This document shows positions 42,710 to 50,265 of a DNA stretch of 64,000 nt, piece after piece. Position 1 is the first letter of the stretch; each line of letters begins with the position of its first letter. The DNA is from Roseomonas sp. HF4 (GTDB lineage: Bacteria > Pseudomonadota > Alphaproteobacteria > Acetobacterales > Acetobacteraceae), in contig NZ_STGD01000007.1 in NCBI RefSeq assembly GCF_005222755.1, positions 62,001 through 126,000 on the forward strand, given 5' to 3'. Made by a program: the position numbers and the translations under genes. The notes beneath the pieces were generated by a model, which was given only the letters and a program-made list of their open reading frames with translations, ran no database searches and had not been told where the DNA came from.

Positions 42710-43568
42710 GGTCTATGCCCTGGTACTGCGCCACGGCCGCGGCCACCTCCTGACGGAAGGCCACCAGGCCCGATCCGCCTGCCGCCTGCAGGTCGTGCGC
42801 CCGCGCGGCGACCGCCATGGCATGGAAGGCCAGCGTCTCCGCCGTCGCCTGGCGCTCGGGCTCGGTCATGCGGGCGAGCGCGGGATTGCCGGCCAGCATG
42901 CCGCGCGCCTGGCCGCGCACGGCGGCGATGCCCGCCGGCTCGCCCGTCGCGTCGCCGCCCGTCGCGACCTCCCAGGCGACCAGGTAGAAGGCGCCGATCA
43001 CGTCGGCGAGGTCGCGGCTGTCGTAGCCATGCTGCGCGAGCAGGCGGTCGAATTCCCGCCAGGGCGCGCCGGACTCGACCGCCTGGCGGAGCGCCGCCGG
43101 ATCGGGGCTGTCGGGCAGCGCCGCGGCCAGGACCTGCGCGCGCACCCGGGCCGAGACCGCCGGATCTGCCTGGAACGCCGTCGGGCTGCGGGCGGGCGGC
43201 GCGGCAGGGCGGCCGGCCGCACCCGCCGCGGCGCCGAGCGGCGCCGGCTTGCCGGTCATGGCTGGCACCGCCGGGGCACCCGCCGCGGCCGGCTTCACAT
43301 GGGGCAGGGGCTGCGACTGCGGCGCCGAGGGCATGGCGGTGGCGGCCGGGGCCGGCATCGGCTGCGGGCTGACCGTCGCGCCGCCGGCCGGGCCGGGGAA
43401 CAGCCGCAGCCCGGCTCCGATCGCCGCCGCGCCATCGCCGCCGAGCGCCGCCGCGCCGAAGGGCATCACGGCGGGCCTTGCCTCGCCCGCATCCTTCTGC
43501 GCCAGCGCCGCGCCGGGCGCGGCGAGCACGGCGAGCAACGCTGCCTGCGGTAGGGAAAGCCGTGCCAT
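42666..43568 (-). CDS. Secreted hypothetical protein (DUF6683-like)
   Basis: A 300-residue protein with a signal peptide, MARLSLPQAALLAVLAAPGAALAQ, a low-complexity Pro/Ala/Gly linker to about residue 140, and a helical C-terminal domain. The domain has the blocks HGYDSRDLADVIGAFYLVAWEV near 185, IAAVRGQARGMLAGNP near 217 and a terminal YQGIDLRRFALTPAGF, which resemble DUF6683 proteins of unknown function. The ATG at 43568 starts the signal peptide. The upstream frame to 43700 is unlikely to be coding. Confidence 0.78.
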   Translation of the reverse strand: MARLSLPQAALLAVLAAPGAALAQKDAGEARPAVMPFGAAALGGDGAAAIGAGLRLFPGPAGGATVSPQPMPAPAATAMPSAPQSQPLPHVKPAAAGAPAVPAMTGKPAPLGAAAGAAGRPAAPPARSPTAFQADPAVSARVRAQVLAAALPDSPDPAALRQAVESGAPWREFDRLLAQHGYDSRDLADVIGAFYLVAWEVATGGDATGEPAGIAAVRGQARGMLAGNPALARMTEPERQATAETLAFHAMAVAARAHDLQAAGGSGLVAFRQEVAAAVAQYQGIDLRRFALTPAGFQPR

Positions 43569-43696
43569 GGTCGCGTCACCCTCGCTGCCACCCCGATGCG
43601 CCAAACATCGGCGGCAAGGCGTGCGAGTCAAGCGCGGCGTGCGCCGGGCCCTGAAGCATTTCCGGGGCGCCGTCGCCCGGCGCCCCGGGGCAGCGG

Positions 43697-44293
43697 TCAC
43701 TCGAAGCGGGCTGCCTCGTCGATGTCGAGACGCGGGCTGCGCGGGAACAGGCCCGCCGGATCGCCATAGCCGAGGTTGACCAGGAAGTTCGTCTTCCAGT
43801 TCGTGCCCTGGAGGAAGGCGTCGTCCACCTTGGCGGCGTCGAAGCCGCTCATCGGCCCGGCATCGAGACCGACCGCGCGCGCTGCGAGGATCAGGTAGGC
43901 GCCCTGCAGGGAACCGTTGCGGAAGGCGGTCTGCTCCGCGAAGTAGGACGAGCCGGTGAACCAGTTCTTGGCATCCGGCGCATGCGGGAACAGCACGGAC
44001 AGCTTGTCGTAGAAATGCAGGTCGTGCGCGACGATCACCGTCACCGGCGCCTTCATGGTCTTCTCGAGGTTGCCGGCGGACAGCGCGGGCTTCAGCTTCG
44101 CCTTGCCCTCGGGCGTGCGGACGAAGATGAAGCGCGCGGGGGAGGCGTTGGCGCTGGTCGGCGCCATCTTCAGCAGGTCGTACATCTCCCGCAGCTTGTC
44201 GTCGGGCACGGGACGGTCGGTCCAGGCATTGGCGGTGCGCGCCTCGCGGAACAGCTGGTCGAGGGCGGCGTCGTCGATCGTCTCGTGCGGCAT
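43697..44293 (-). CDS. Nitroreductase-family protein, RutE-like (malonic semialdehyde reductase)
   Basis: A 198-residue flavin-binding protein, matching RutE in length (about 196). The segments [18 protein letters not shown] at the N-terminus, [17 protein letters not shown] near 46, and [13 protein letters not shown] near 145 are RutE-like. RutE reduces malonic semialdehyde in pyrimidine degradation, but no other rut genes are here, so the role may differ. The ATG at 44293 follows a weak AGGA. The upstream frame to 44332 is unsupported. Confidence 0.87.
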   Translation of the reverse strand: MPHETIDDAALDQLFREARTANAWTDRPVPDDKLREMYDLLKMAPTSANASPARFIFVRTPEGKAKLKPALSAGNLEKTMKAPVTVIVAHDLHFYDKLSVLFPHAPDAKNWFTGSSYFAEQTAFRNGSLQGAYLILAARAVGLDAGPMSGFDAAKVDDAFLQGTNWKTNFLVNLGYGDPAGLFPRSPRLDIDEAARFE

Positions 44294-44437
44294 GTCATGG
44301 TCCTGCGCGGTGGGAGGGAGATGGAGCGGCATATGGCGCCCGGTCGCGAAGGCGCCATGGCGGCGGTCGAATGGCCACGATCAGGGATTGGAATGATGCG
44401 CCGCGCCGGACGGCGCGCGCGGGCGCGGCGCACGCGC

Positions 44438-44461
44438 GATGCGGGCCACCCGGCCCGCATC
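44438..44461. terminator. Perfect 9-bp hairpin downstream of the nifU-like gene
   Basis: GATGCGGGC (44438-44446) and GCCCGCATC (44453-44461) pair around a 6-nt loop in the 216-bp gap between the Nfu gene stop and the nitroreductase start on the minus strand. No T-run follows, so factor-independent termination is doubtful; it could stabilise the mRNA 3' end. Nothing else is apparent in this gap. Confidence 0.4.
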
Positions 44462-44509
44462 CTGCCCGCCCTGCCGCGGCGCCTGTCCGGCCGCGGCGGC
44501 GCCGTGCCG

Positions 44510-45079
44510 TCAGGCCTCGACCTGCTCGACCGCCACGACTTCCGGCACGTAGTGCCGCAGCATGTTCTCGACCCCGTGCTTCAGCGTGGCGCGGGAGGAC
44601 GGGCATCCCGAGCAGGCGCCCTGCATGCGCAGCTTCACGATGCCGTCGCGGAAGCCGCGGAACACGATGTCGCCGCCGTCGCCGGCCACCGCCGGGCGCA
44701 CGCGGGTGTCGAGCAGTTCCTTGATCTGCGCCACGACCTCCTGGTCGGCCGGCTCGAAATCCTCGCCGTGCTCGCCCTCGGCCTCACCGGCCTCCATGAC
44801 CGGCATGCCGGTCAGGTAGTGCTCCATGATGGCGCCGAGCACGCGCGGGCGGAGCATCGCCCAGTCGGCCTCGTCGGCCTTCGTCACGGTGACGAAGTCT
44901 GAGCCGAGGAAGACGCGCGCGACCTCGCCCACCTGGAAGACCCGCTCGGCCAGGGCTGAGCGCCCGGCGGCCTCGGCTGCGGTGGTGAAGTCGGCCGTGC
45001 CGCGCGCGCCGAGCACGTCGCGGCCGGGCAGGAACTTCAGCGTGGCGGGGTTGGGCGTGGCTTCGGTTTCGATGAACAT
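44510..45079 (-). CDS. Nfu-type Fe-S cluster scaffold (NifU-family protein)
   Basis: A 189-residue protein with an N-terminal Nfu_N domain (MFIETEATPNPATLKFLPG at the start) and a C-terminal NifU-like domain containing the cluster-binding C156-S-G-C159 in MQGACSGCPSS. Such proteins carry 4Fe-4S clusters to client enzymes in the cytoplasm. The length and order match alphaproteobacterial NfuA/NFU1 relatives. It lies 68 bp downstream of the sigma-factor gene and may be independently expressed. Confidence 0.93.
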   Translation of the reverse strand: MFIETEATPNPATLKFLPGRDVLGARGTADFTTAAEAAGRSALAERVFQVGEVARVFLGSDFVTVTKADEADWAMLRPRVLGAIMEHYLTGMPVMEAGEAEGEHGEDFEPADQEVVAQIKELLDTRVRPAVAGDGGDIVFRGFRDGIVKLRMQGACSGCPSSRATLKHGVENMLRHYVPEVVAVEQVEA

Positions 45080-45147
45080 GGCGGCATTCCGCGATTGGGT
45101 CTGATACCCGACCTATGTGGTCCGGATTGCCGCCGGGCGCAACCGGC

Positions 45148-46377
45148 TCAGCCCGGCAAGGCGGCCCGGCGCGCCTGCAGGAAGGCGCGCTCCCCGGGCT
45201 CGGAGGTGAGGCCGATGGCACGGTCGTAGGCCTCCCGCGCCTCCGCCGCGCGGCCGAGCCGCGCCAACAGGTGCGCGCGCACCGCCCAGAGGGGCTGCCA
45301 GGCGGGCGGCGCCTCCCCCGCCGCGGCGTCGAGCAGCGCGAGCCCTTCCGCCGCGCCGCGCGCCTCCGCGACCGCCGCCGCGCGGCCGAGCAGCGCGCCG
45401 GCCGAGGGCGCGACCCGGAGCAGCAGATCGTAGAGCGCCACGATCGCCGCCCAGGGCGTGCCGCCCATGACGCCGCGCGCGGCATGCGCGGACTGGATCG
45501 CGGCCTCGACCTGGAAGCGCCCGGCGCGCCCGGCCCGCGCCGCGGCGGCGAGATGCGTCTCGGCCTCCGCCGCCAGGGCGGCGTCCCAGGCGCCGGGGTC
45601 TTGTTCGGTCAGCGGGACCAGATGCCCGGCTGCGTCCCGCCGGGCCGCGCGGCGCGCCTCGCAATGCAGGATCAGCGCCGCCAGGCCGCGCGCCTCCGGC
45701 TCCTCCGGCAGCAGGGCGGCGAGCAGGCGCGCCAGGTGCAGCGCCTCCTGGGCCAGCCCCGTCAGGCGCCGGTCCACGCCGGCCATGTCCGGCCAGGCGC
45801 TGCCATAGGCGGCGTAGACGGCGTCCAACACGGCACCGAGGCGCGGCGCCCAGTCCTCGAGCCCCGGCACCTCGAAGCGGAGGCCGCGGTCGCGGATCCG
45901 CGCCTTGGCGCGCGTCAGGCGCTGGCCCATCGCGGCCGGGGAGACCAGGAAGGCGCCGGCGATCCGCGCCGCATCCAGCCCGAGCACCGCCTGCAGCATC
46001 AGCGGCGCCCGGAGCGCGGGCTCGATCTCGGGATGCGCGCAGACGAACATCAGGCCGAGCCGTTCGTCCGGCATGTCCGGCGCGTCGCGCGCCGCCTCGT
46101 CCGCCAGCATCGCGAGCGCGCTCACGGCGGCGGCCTGGACGCCGGAATGGCGCGCGCGGCGCCCGATGTGGCGCCGCGCCACCGTGAGCAGCCAGGCCTC
46201 GGGCGCGTCCGGCACGCCGCGCGCCGGCCAGGTTTCCAGCGCGGCGCGCAGCGCCTCGGCCAGCGCGTCCTCGGCGGCCGCGATGTCGCGCGTGCGGCGC
46301 GCCAGCCAGGCGACGAGCCGTCCGTACTGCGTGCGCGCGACGGCTTCCGCCGCCGCGCGCGCCGCGGCATCGCTCAT
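45148..46377 (-). CDS. ECF42-like RNA polymerase sigma factor with TPR-like tail
   Basis: A 409-residue sigma factor. Region 2 is near residues 15-80 (AAEDALAEALRAALETWPARGVPDAPEAWL and RRHIGRRAR) and region 4 is near 120-190 with a long helical C-terminal extension rich in tetratricopeptide-like pairs (AWQPLWAVRAHLLARLGRAAEAREAYDRAI). This architecture and the overlapping YCII/DGPF gene match ECF42-type sigma factors (DUF6596 region), which act without a classical anti-sigma. The ATG at 46377 overlaps the YCII stop (ATGA). The signal sensed is unknown. Confidence 0.87.
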   Translation of the reverse strand: MSDAAARAAAEAVARTQYGRLVAWLARRTRDIAAAEDALAEALRAALETWPARGVPDAPEAWLLTVARRHIGRRARHSGVQAAAVSALAMLADEAARDAPDMPDERLGLMFVCAHPEIEPALRAPLMLQAVLGLDAARIAGAFLVSPAAMGQRLTRAKARIRDRGLRFEVPGLEDWAPRLGAVLDAVYAAYGSAWPDMAGVDRRLTGLAQEALHLARLLAALLPEEPEARGLAALILHCEARRAARRDAAGHLVPLTEQDPGAWDAALAAEAETHLAAAARAGRAGRFQVEAAIQSAHAARGVMGGTPWAAIVALYDLLLRVAPSAGALLGRAAAVAEARGAAEGLALLDAAAGEAPPAWQPLWAVRAHLLARLGRAAEAREAYDRAIGLTSEPGERAFLQARRAALPG

Positions 46378-46736
46378 TCCCGGGGTGGCGGCGGCAGGAC
46401 CGGGCGGAGCTCGACCGCGCCCCCCGGGAAGACCGGGCAGCGCGACGCCCAGTCGAGCGCGGTGTCGAGGTCCGGCACCTCCAACACGAAGTACCCGCCG
46501 AGCTGTTCGCGCGTGTCGGCATAGGGCCCGTCCTGCACCTGGCGGCCATCGGCGCCGATGCGCAGCGTCGTGGCGGCCGAGGGCAGTTCGAGCCCGTTGC
46601 CGCCGACCATCAGGCCCGACTGCGCGACGGCGGCGGCATAGGCGGTCCAGGCGCCCCAGTAGGCGGGGGCCTCGGCGGGATCGTTGCGGCGCGCGGCGGC
46701 GGCGGGCGGCTCGTAGATCAGCACGCAGACCTGCAT
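46374..46736 (-). CDS. YCII/DGPF-domain protein, sigma-factor partner
   Basis: A 120-residue YCII-fold protein with the DGPF-type motif in DGPYADTREQLGGYFVLEV near residue 69 and WTAYAAAVAQSGLMVGGNGL near 30. DGPF proteins are regular operon partners of ECF42 sigma factors, sometimes as regulators or targets. The ATG at 46736 has AAGGAG nine bases upstream. TGTCGG at 46811-46806 on the minus strand, about 70 bp upstream, resembles the -35 word I recall for this sigma group and would allow autoregulation. Confidence 0.87.
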   Translation of the reverse strand: MQVCVLIYEPPAAAARRNDPAEAPAYWGAWTAYAAAVAQSGLMVGGNGLELPSAATTLRIGADGRQVQDGPYADTREQLGGYFVLEVPDLDTALDWASRCPVFPGGAVELRPVLPPPPRE

Positions 46737-46831
46737 GGGTCGGCTCCTTGGTGCCGGGCGGACCCATCTCCGCCCTGTCACCCTGAGCCCCGAGCCTGCC
46801 CGATTCCGACAGGCGCGCCGGAAAAATCGCG

Positions 46832-47602
46832 TCAGCCGAAGCGCAGCGGCTGCGTGGCGCCGGCCGGCGCGAAATAGCGGTACCGGTACGCCTCGGTCAT
46901 GCCGAGCCCGGCATTCAGCGCGAGTGAGGCCGCATTGGCCGCCGCCACCTGGCAGAACAGCCAGTCCGCCCCCTGCCCGGCTGCCCAGTGCGCGGCGGCG
47001 CGGACGGTACGGGCGGCGAGGCCCCGGCGCCGGTGCTCCGGCCGCACGGCGAGGTCGAAGAAGCCGGCGATCGGGCCCGCCGCGACGACCGAGACGACCG
47101 CGGCAGGAACGCCTGCGTCATGCAGCGTGATCCAGGCGCCAGGGACCATGAGCAGGTCGGGCGTCGCCTCCTTCTCGCGTCGCCGGGCGGGGGTCTGGTG
47201 CTCGGCGGTCGCGGTCACGGCCATCCAGTCCGCATCCGGCGCGGGCAGCGCGCGGGCGGCCGCGTCGGGCACAGCGAGGGCGCCGAGGGGGGCGATCAGG
47301 ATGACCGTCTCGTCCTTCTCGACATGGCCGCGCGCGGCGAGGTGCTCCGCCAGGCCCGGCGGGTCGAGCGGCGTGGCGCGGAAGCGCGGCGGCAGGCCGA
47401 GCGCGGCATAGAACGCCTCGATCCGCAGGACGCGCTCCGCGAGGCCCGCATCCGGCGCGGGGTCGAGGCAGGAGGCCGCGTTGGCGCGCCCCGTGCCGCC
47501 GGCATGGGCACGCACCACGAAGGCGCCATCGAAGGCGACGCGCGGCGCCGGCACCGCGGTGAGCGTCGCGCGCTCGAGCGCGAGGACGTCCGGCGGCGTC
47601 AC
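46832..47602 (-). CDS. GNAT-family N-acetyltransferase
   Basis: A 256-residue protein with a C-terminal GNAT domain: FFDLAVRPEHRRRGLAARTVRAAA near residue 192 is the acetyl-CoA-binding motif A, and NAASLALNAGLGMTEAYRYRYF near 227 is motif B. The N-terminal 120 residues are a less conserved domain seen in two-part GNAT proteins. The GTG at 47602 overlaps the stop of the upstream tctC-like gene (GTGA). The substrate is unknown; the gene pair may be a transport and modification unit or simple read-through. Confidence 0.83.
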   Translation of the reverse strand: MTPPDVLALERATLTAVPAPRVAFDGAFVVRAHAGGTGRANAASCLDPAPDAGLAERVLRIEAFYAALGLPPRFRATPLDPPGLAEHLAARGHVEKDETVILIAPLGALAVPDAAARALPAPDADWMAVTATAEHQTPARRREKEATPDLLMVPGAWITLHDAGVPAAVVSVVAAGPIAGFFDLAVRPEHRRRGLAARTVRAAAHWAAGQGADWLFCQVAAANAASLALNAGLGMTEAYRYRYFAPAGATQPLRFG

Positions 47603-48543
47603 GGCTGCAGGCCGAGCCGCCCGATCAGCATCTCCTCCGCGCGCGCCTGTTGCGCGAGGAAGGCGCCATAGGCGGCGCCGTCGCGGTAGTCCTCGGTCAT
47701 GTCGTGCTCCGCCAGCACGGCGCGGAAGGCCTCGGTCGCCATGGCGGCGCGGAAGGCGTCGTGCAGGGCGGCGCCCGTGGCGGCCGGCAGGCCGGGGGGG
47801 GCGACGATGCCGAAGGGCGCCGTCACGGTCAGCCGGTATCCAAGCTCGCGCAGCGTGGGCGCCGCGGGCCAGCGCGCCAGCCGCGTCGCGGTCCAGACAT
47901 GAAGCCATTCCGCCTGGCCGGCCTCGACCAGCGCGCCGATCCGGATGGGGCCGGCCGTCACCTCGACGTCGCCGGCGGCCAGCGCCTGGACGGCGAGCGC
48001 GGCGCCCCGGAACGGCACGTGCACGGCCCGAACCCCCTCGCGCAGCAGCAGGCGCGCCATGGTCAGGTGCCCGGTCGAGTTCAACCCGGCGCTGCCGTAG
48101 GAGAGCGTGCCCGGCTTCTCCCGCGCTTCCGCCAGGAACCCGGCCCAGCCGCCGGGAAAGCGCCCGGCCGCCGCGATCGCGCCGAAGGCGCCGCCCGCCA
48201 CGCCGAGGATGGGCGTGACGTCCCGCGGCACCTCGAAGGGCAGTTGCGCCAGCAGCGCCATGCGCAGCGCCGCGACCGGCAGCTGCGCGATCAGCCGCCC
48301 GTCCGGTGGCGCGGAGGCGAGGCCGGCGATGGCGCGGACGCCGTGGCGCCCGGGCAGGTTCTCGACCTCGATCGGCCGCCCGAGGTGCCGAGAGGCCGCC
48401 TCGGCCAGCACGCGCATCACCTCGTCGTTCGTGCCGCCGGCGGCGAAGGGGACGACGAGGCGGACCTTGTCCTGCGTCGCGGTGGCGAGCGCGGGCAAGG
48501 GCAGCGCCAGCGCGCCGAGCAGGGCGGCGCGGCGCGTGGCCAC
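47599..48543 (-). CDS. Orphan TctC/Bug-family periplasmic receptor
   Basis: A 314-residue exported receptor. From GTG 48543 the protein begins ATRRAALLGALALPLPALATA, a twin-Arg signal peptide, then DKVRLVVPFAAGGTNDEVMR and GLNSTGHLTMARLLL, typical Bug segments. An ATG about 32 codons upstream is in frame but would bury the signal peptide. It has no permease partners and ends in a 4-nt overlap with a GNAT gene. The usual Bug pattern of acidic and Gly residues around the ligand cleft is present; the ligand is unknown. Confidence 0.87.
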   Translation of the reverse strand: MATRRAALLGALALPLPALATATQDKVRLVVPFAAGGTNDEVMRVLAEAASRHLGRPIEVENLPGRHGVRAIAGLASAPPDGRLIAQLPVAALRMALLAQLPFEVPRDVTPILGVAGGAFGAIAAAGRFPGGWAGFLAEAREKPGTLSYGSAGLNSTGHLTMARLLLREGVRAVHVPFRGAALAVQALAAGDVEVTAGPIRIGALVEAGQAEWLHVWTATRLARWPAAPTLRELGYRLTVTAPFGIVAPPGLPAATGAALHDAFRAAMATEAFRAVLAEHDMTEDYRDGAAYGAFLAQQARAEEMLIGRLGLQP

Positions 48544-48709
48544 GGTCGTTTCGCGGGCAGGGCCCGCCGGATTCCTCACCTCGAGGACCTCGTGTGCTCG
48601 GCGGCCGGCGGCCGCCCGGTCGATTGACGGCAACCCCATGCCACGGTGGCGGGCGATGCCGCCATCGTGATCGCACGGCCACCGCCCCGGCGGAAGATGC
48701 CGCTTGCGG

Positions 48710-48976
48710 CTACCAGGGCCGCGCGTGCCGGCGTTCATCGTGCCGGCGCCAGCCGCCGTCGCGGCGTTCGTCGTGCCAGCCATGGCCGCGATGGCGCCAG
48801 TCCCGCCGGTCGTAGCGCGGCGGCGCGAAGCGGTACGGGTGGTGCCAGGCCGGCGCGGGCTGCCAGCCCTGCCCGTAGCCGTATCCGGGGGCAGGCCGGT
48901 GCCAGTCGCCGGCCGCGGCGGGCGCGGCGGCAAGGGCCGTGAGCAGCAGCAGGGCGGTGGCGGTCCAGCGGCGCAT
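48710..48976 (-). CDS. Small secreted His/Arg/Trp-rich protein
   Basis: An 88-residue protein with a clean signal peptide (MRRWTATALLLLTALAAAPAAA) and a mature part rich in Tyr, Trp, His, Arg and Gly (GYGYGQGWQPAPAWHHPYRF, then alternating RHRGHGWHDERR). A GAGGAGAC ribosome site precedes the ATG at 48976. Short periplasmic proteins of this look occur widely in alphaproteobacteria and are unstudied; the His-rich tail could bind metal. It diverges from the HlyD-RbbA efflux operon over 200 bp. Confidence 0.75.
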   Translation of the reverse strand: MRRWTATALLLLTALAAAPAAAGDWHRPAPGYGYGQGWQPAPAWHHPYRFAPPRYDRRDWRHRGHGWHDERRDGGWRRHDERRHARPW

Positions 48977-49108
48977 GGCGGTGTCTCCTCTCCAGCCCGC
49001 ACAGGACAGCGCGCGCGCAAGGCGGCGCGACGGCGCAAGCATGGCGGCGCGGCGGCGCGGCGTGACGCGACGTGACGGGCGCCGCGCCGTGCTGCACCGC
49101 GGTGAATT

Positions 49109-49124
49109 CTTGCGCTCGCGCAAG
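49109..49124. promoter_or_regulatory. Palindrome CTTGCGCTCGCGCAAG, putative operator of the efflux operon
   Basis: Two perfect 7-bp arms with a 2-nt centre lie 52 bp upstream of the HlyD-type gene, in the 200-bp divergent spacer. Size and symmetry suit a TetR-family repressor, a frequent controller of HlyD-RbbA efflux systems. No regulator gene is visible beside it. Confidence 0.5.
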
Positions 49125-49176
49125 GTCCCGCCGTGCCGCGGCGCCTAATCAACCCGGAGCAGTCCCACCAGGCCGG

Positions 49177-50265
49177 ATGCATCCCGTGATGTCCTTCCGC
49201 ATCTCCGTCCGGGCCGTGCTTCTCGTGGCGCTGGCCCTTGCCGCCGCCGCGGTGGCCTATCTCGCCTGGCAGGCAACGCGGCCGGCGCCGCTGCCGGCCG
49301 GCATCGCGCGCGGCAACGGCCGCATCGAGGCGGTCGAGATCGACATCGCCGCCAAGGTCCCCGGCCGGATCGCGGCGGTGCTGGTGGAGGAGGGCGAGTT
49401 GGTGGCCGAGGGGCAGGTGCTCGCCCGGATGGACACCGCCGTGCTCGAGGCGCAGCTGCGCGAGGCCGAGGCGCAGCTCCGTCGCGCGCTGATCGGCATC
49501 GACACCGCGCGCAGCCAGGTCGTGCAGCGCGAAGCCGAGAAGACGGCGGCGGAGGCCGTCGTTGCGCAGCGCGAGGCGCAGCGCGACGCGGCGCGCCGGC
49601 GCCTCGCGCGGACCGAGGAACTGGCCGCCCGCGGCAATGCGCCGCTGCAGACCCTGGACGACGACCGCGCCGGCTTCGAGGGCATGCGCGCCGCGCACAG
49701 CGCCGCCCTGGCGCAGGTCGCGGCGGCCGAGGCGGCGGCCGGCGCGGCGCGCGGGCAGGTCGTGGCGGCCGAGGCGGCGGCCGAGGCGGCGCGCGCGACG
49801 ATCCAGCGCATCCAGGCGGACATCGACGACAGCGCGCTGCGCGCGCCGCGCGCCGGGCGCGTGCAGTACCGTGTGGCGCAGCCGGGGGAGGTCGTGGCGG
49901 CCGGCGGGCGCGTGCTCAACCTCGTCGACCTCGCCGACGTCTACATGACCTTCTTCCTGCCCACGGCGGATGCCGGGCGGCTGGCGCTCGGCGCCGAGGC
50001 GCGGCTCGTGCTCGACGCCGCGCCGGACTTCGTCATCCCGGCACGCATCTCCTTCGTCGCCGACGTCGCGCAGTTCACGCCACGCACGGTCGAGACCGCG
50101 GAGGAACGGCTCAAGCTGATGTTCCGCATCCGCGCACGGGTCAGCCCCGAGCTGCTCCGGGACTACGTCCACCGCGTCAAGACCGGCCTGCCGGGCGTCG
50201 CCTATGTTCGGGTGGACGCCGCGGTGCCCTGGCCCCCGCATCTCGCGGTGCGGCTGCCGCCATGA
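49177..50265 (+). CDS. HlyD-family membrane-fusion protein
   Basis: A 362-residue periplasmic adaptor. One N-terminal membrane anchor ([21 protein letters not shown]) is followed by a biotinyl-lipoyl-like half ([18 protein letters not shown] and [19 protein letters not shown]), a long Ala/Glu/Arg coiled-coil hairpin at about residues 90-220, and the second half ([21 protein letters not shown]). It links the RbbA/YhhJ pump to an outer-membrane channel. ATGs at 49177 and 49189 are both possible; the first has AGG six bases upstream. Its stop overlaps the pump gene by 4 nt. Confidence 0.9.
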   Translation: MHPVMSFRISVRAVLLVALALAAAAVAYLAWQATRPAPLPAGIARGNGRIEAVEIDIAAKVPGRIAAVLVEEGELVAEGQVLARMDTAVLEAQLREAEAQLRRALIGIDTARSQVVQREAEKTAAEAVVAQREAQRDAARRRLARTEELAARGNAPLQTLDDDRAGFEGMRAAHSAALAQVAAAEAAAGAARGQVVAAEAAAEAARATIQRIQADIDDSALRAPRAGRVQYRVAQPGEVVAAGGRVLNLVDLADVYMTFFLPTADAGRLALGAEARLVLDAAPDFVIPARISFVADVAQFTPRTVETAEERLKLMFRIRARVSPELLRDYVHRVKTGLPGVAYVRVDAAVPWPPHLAVRLPP

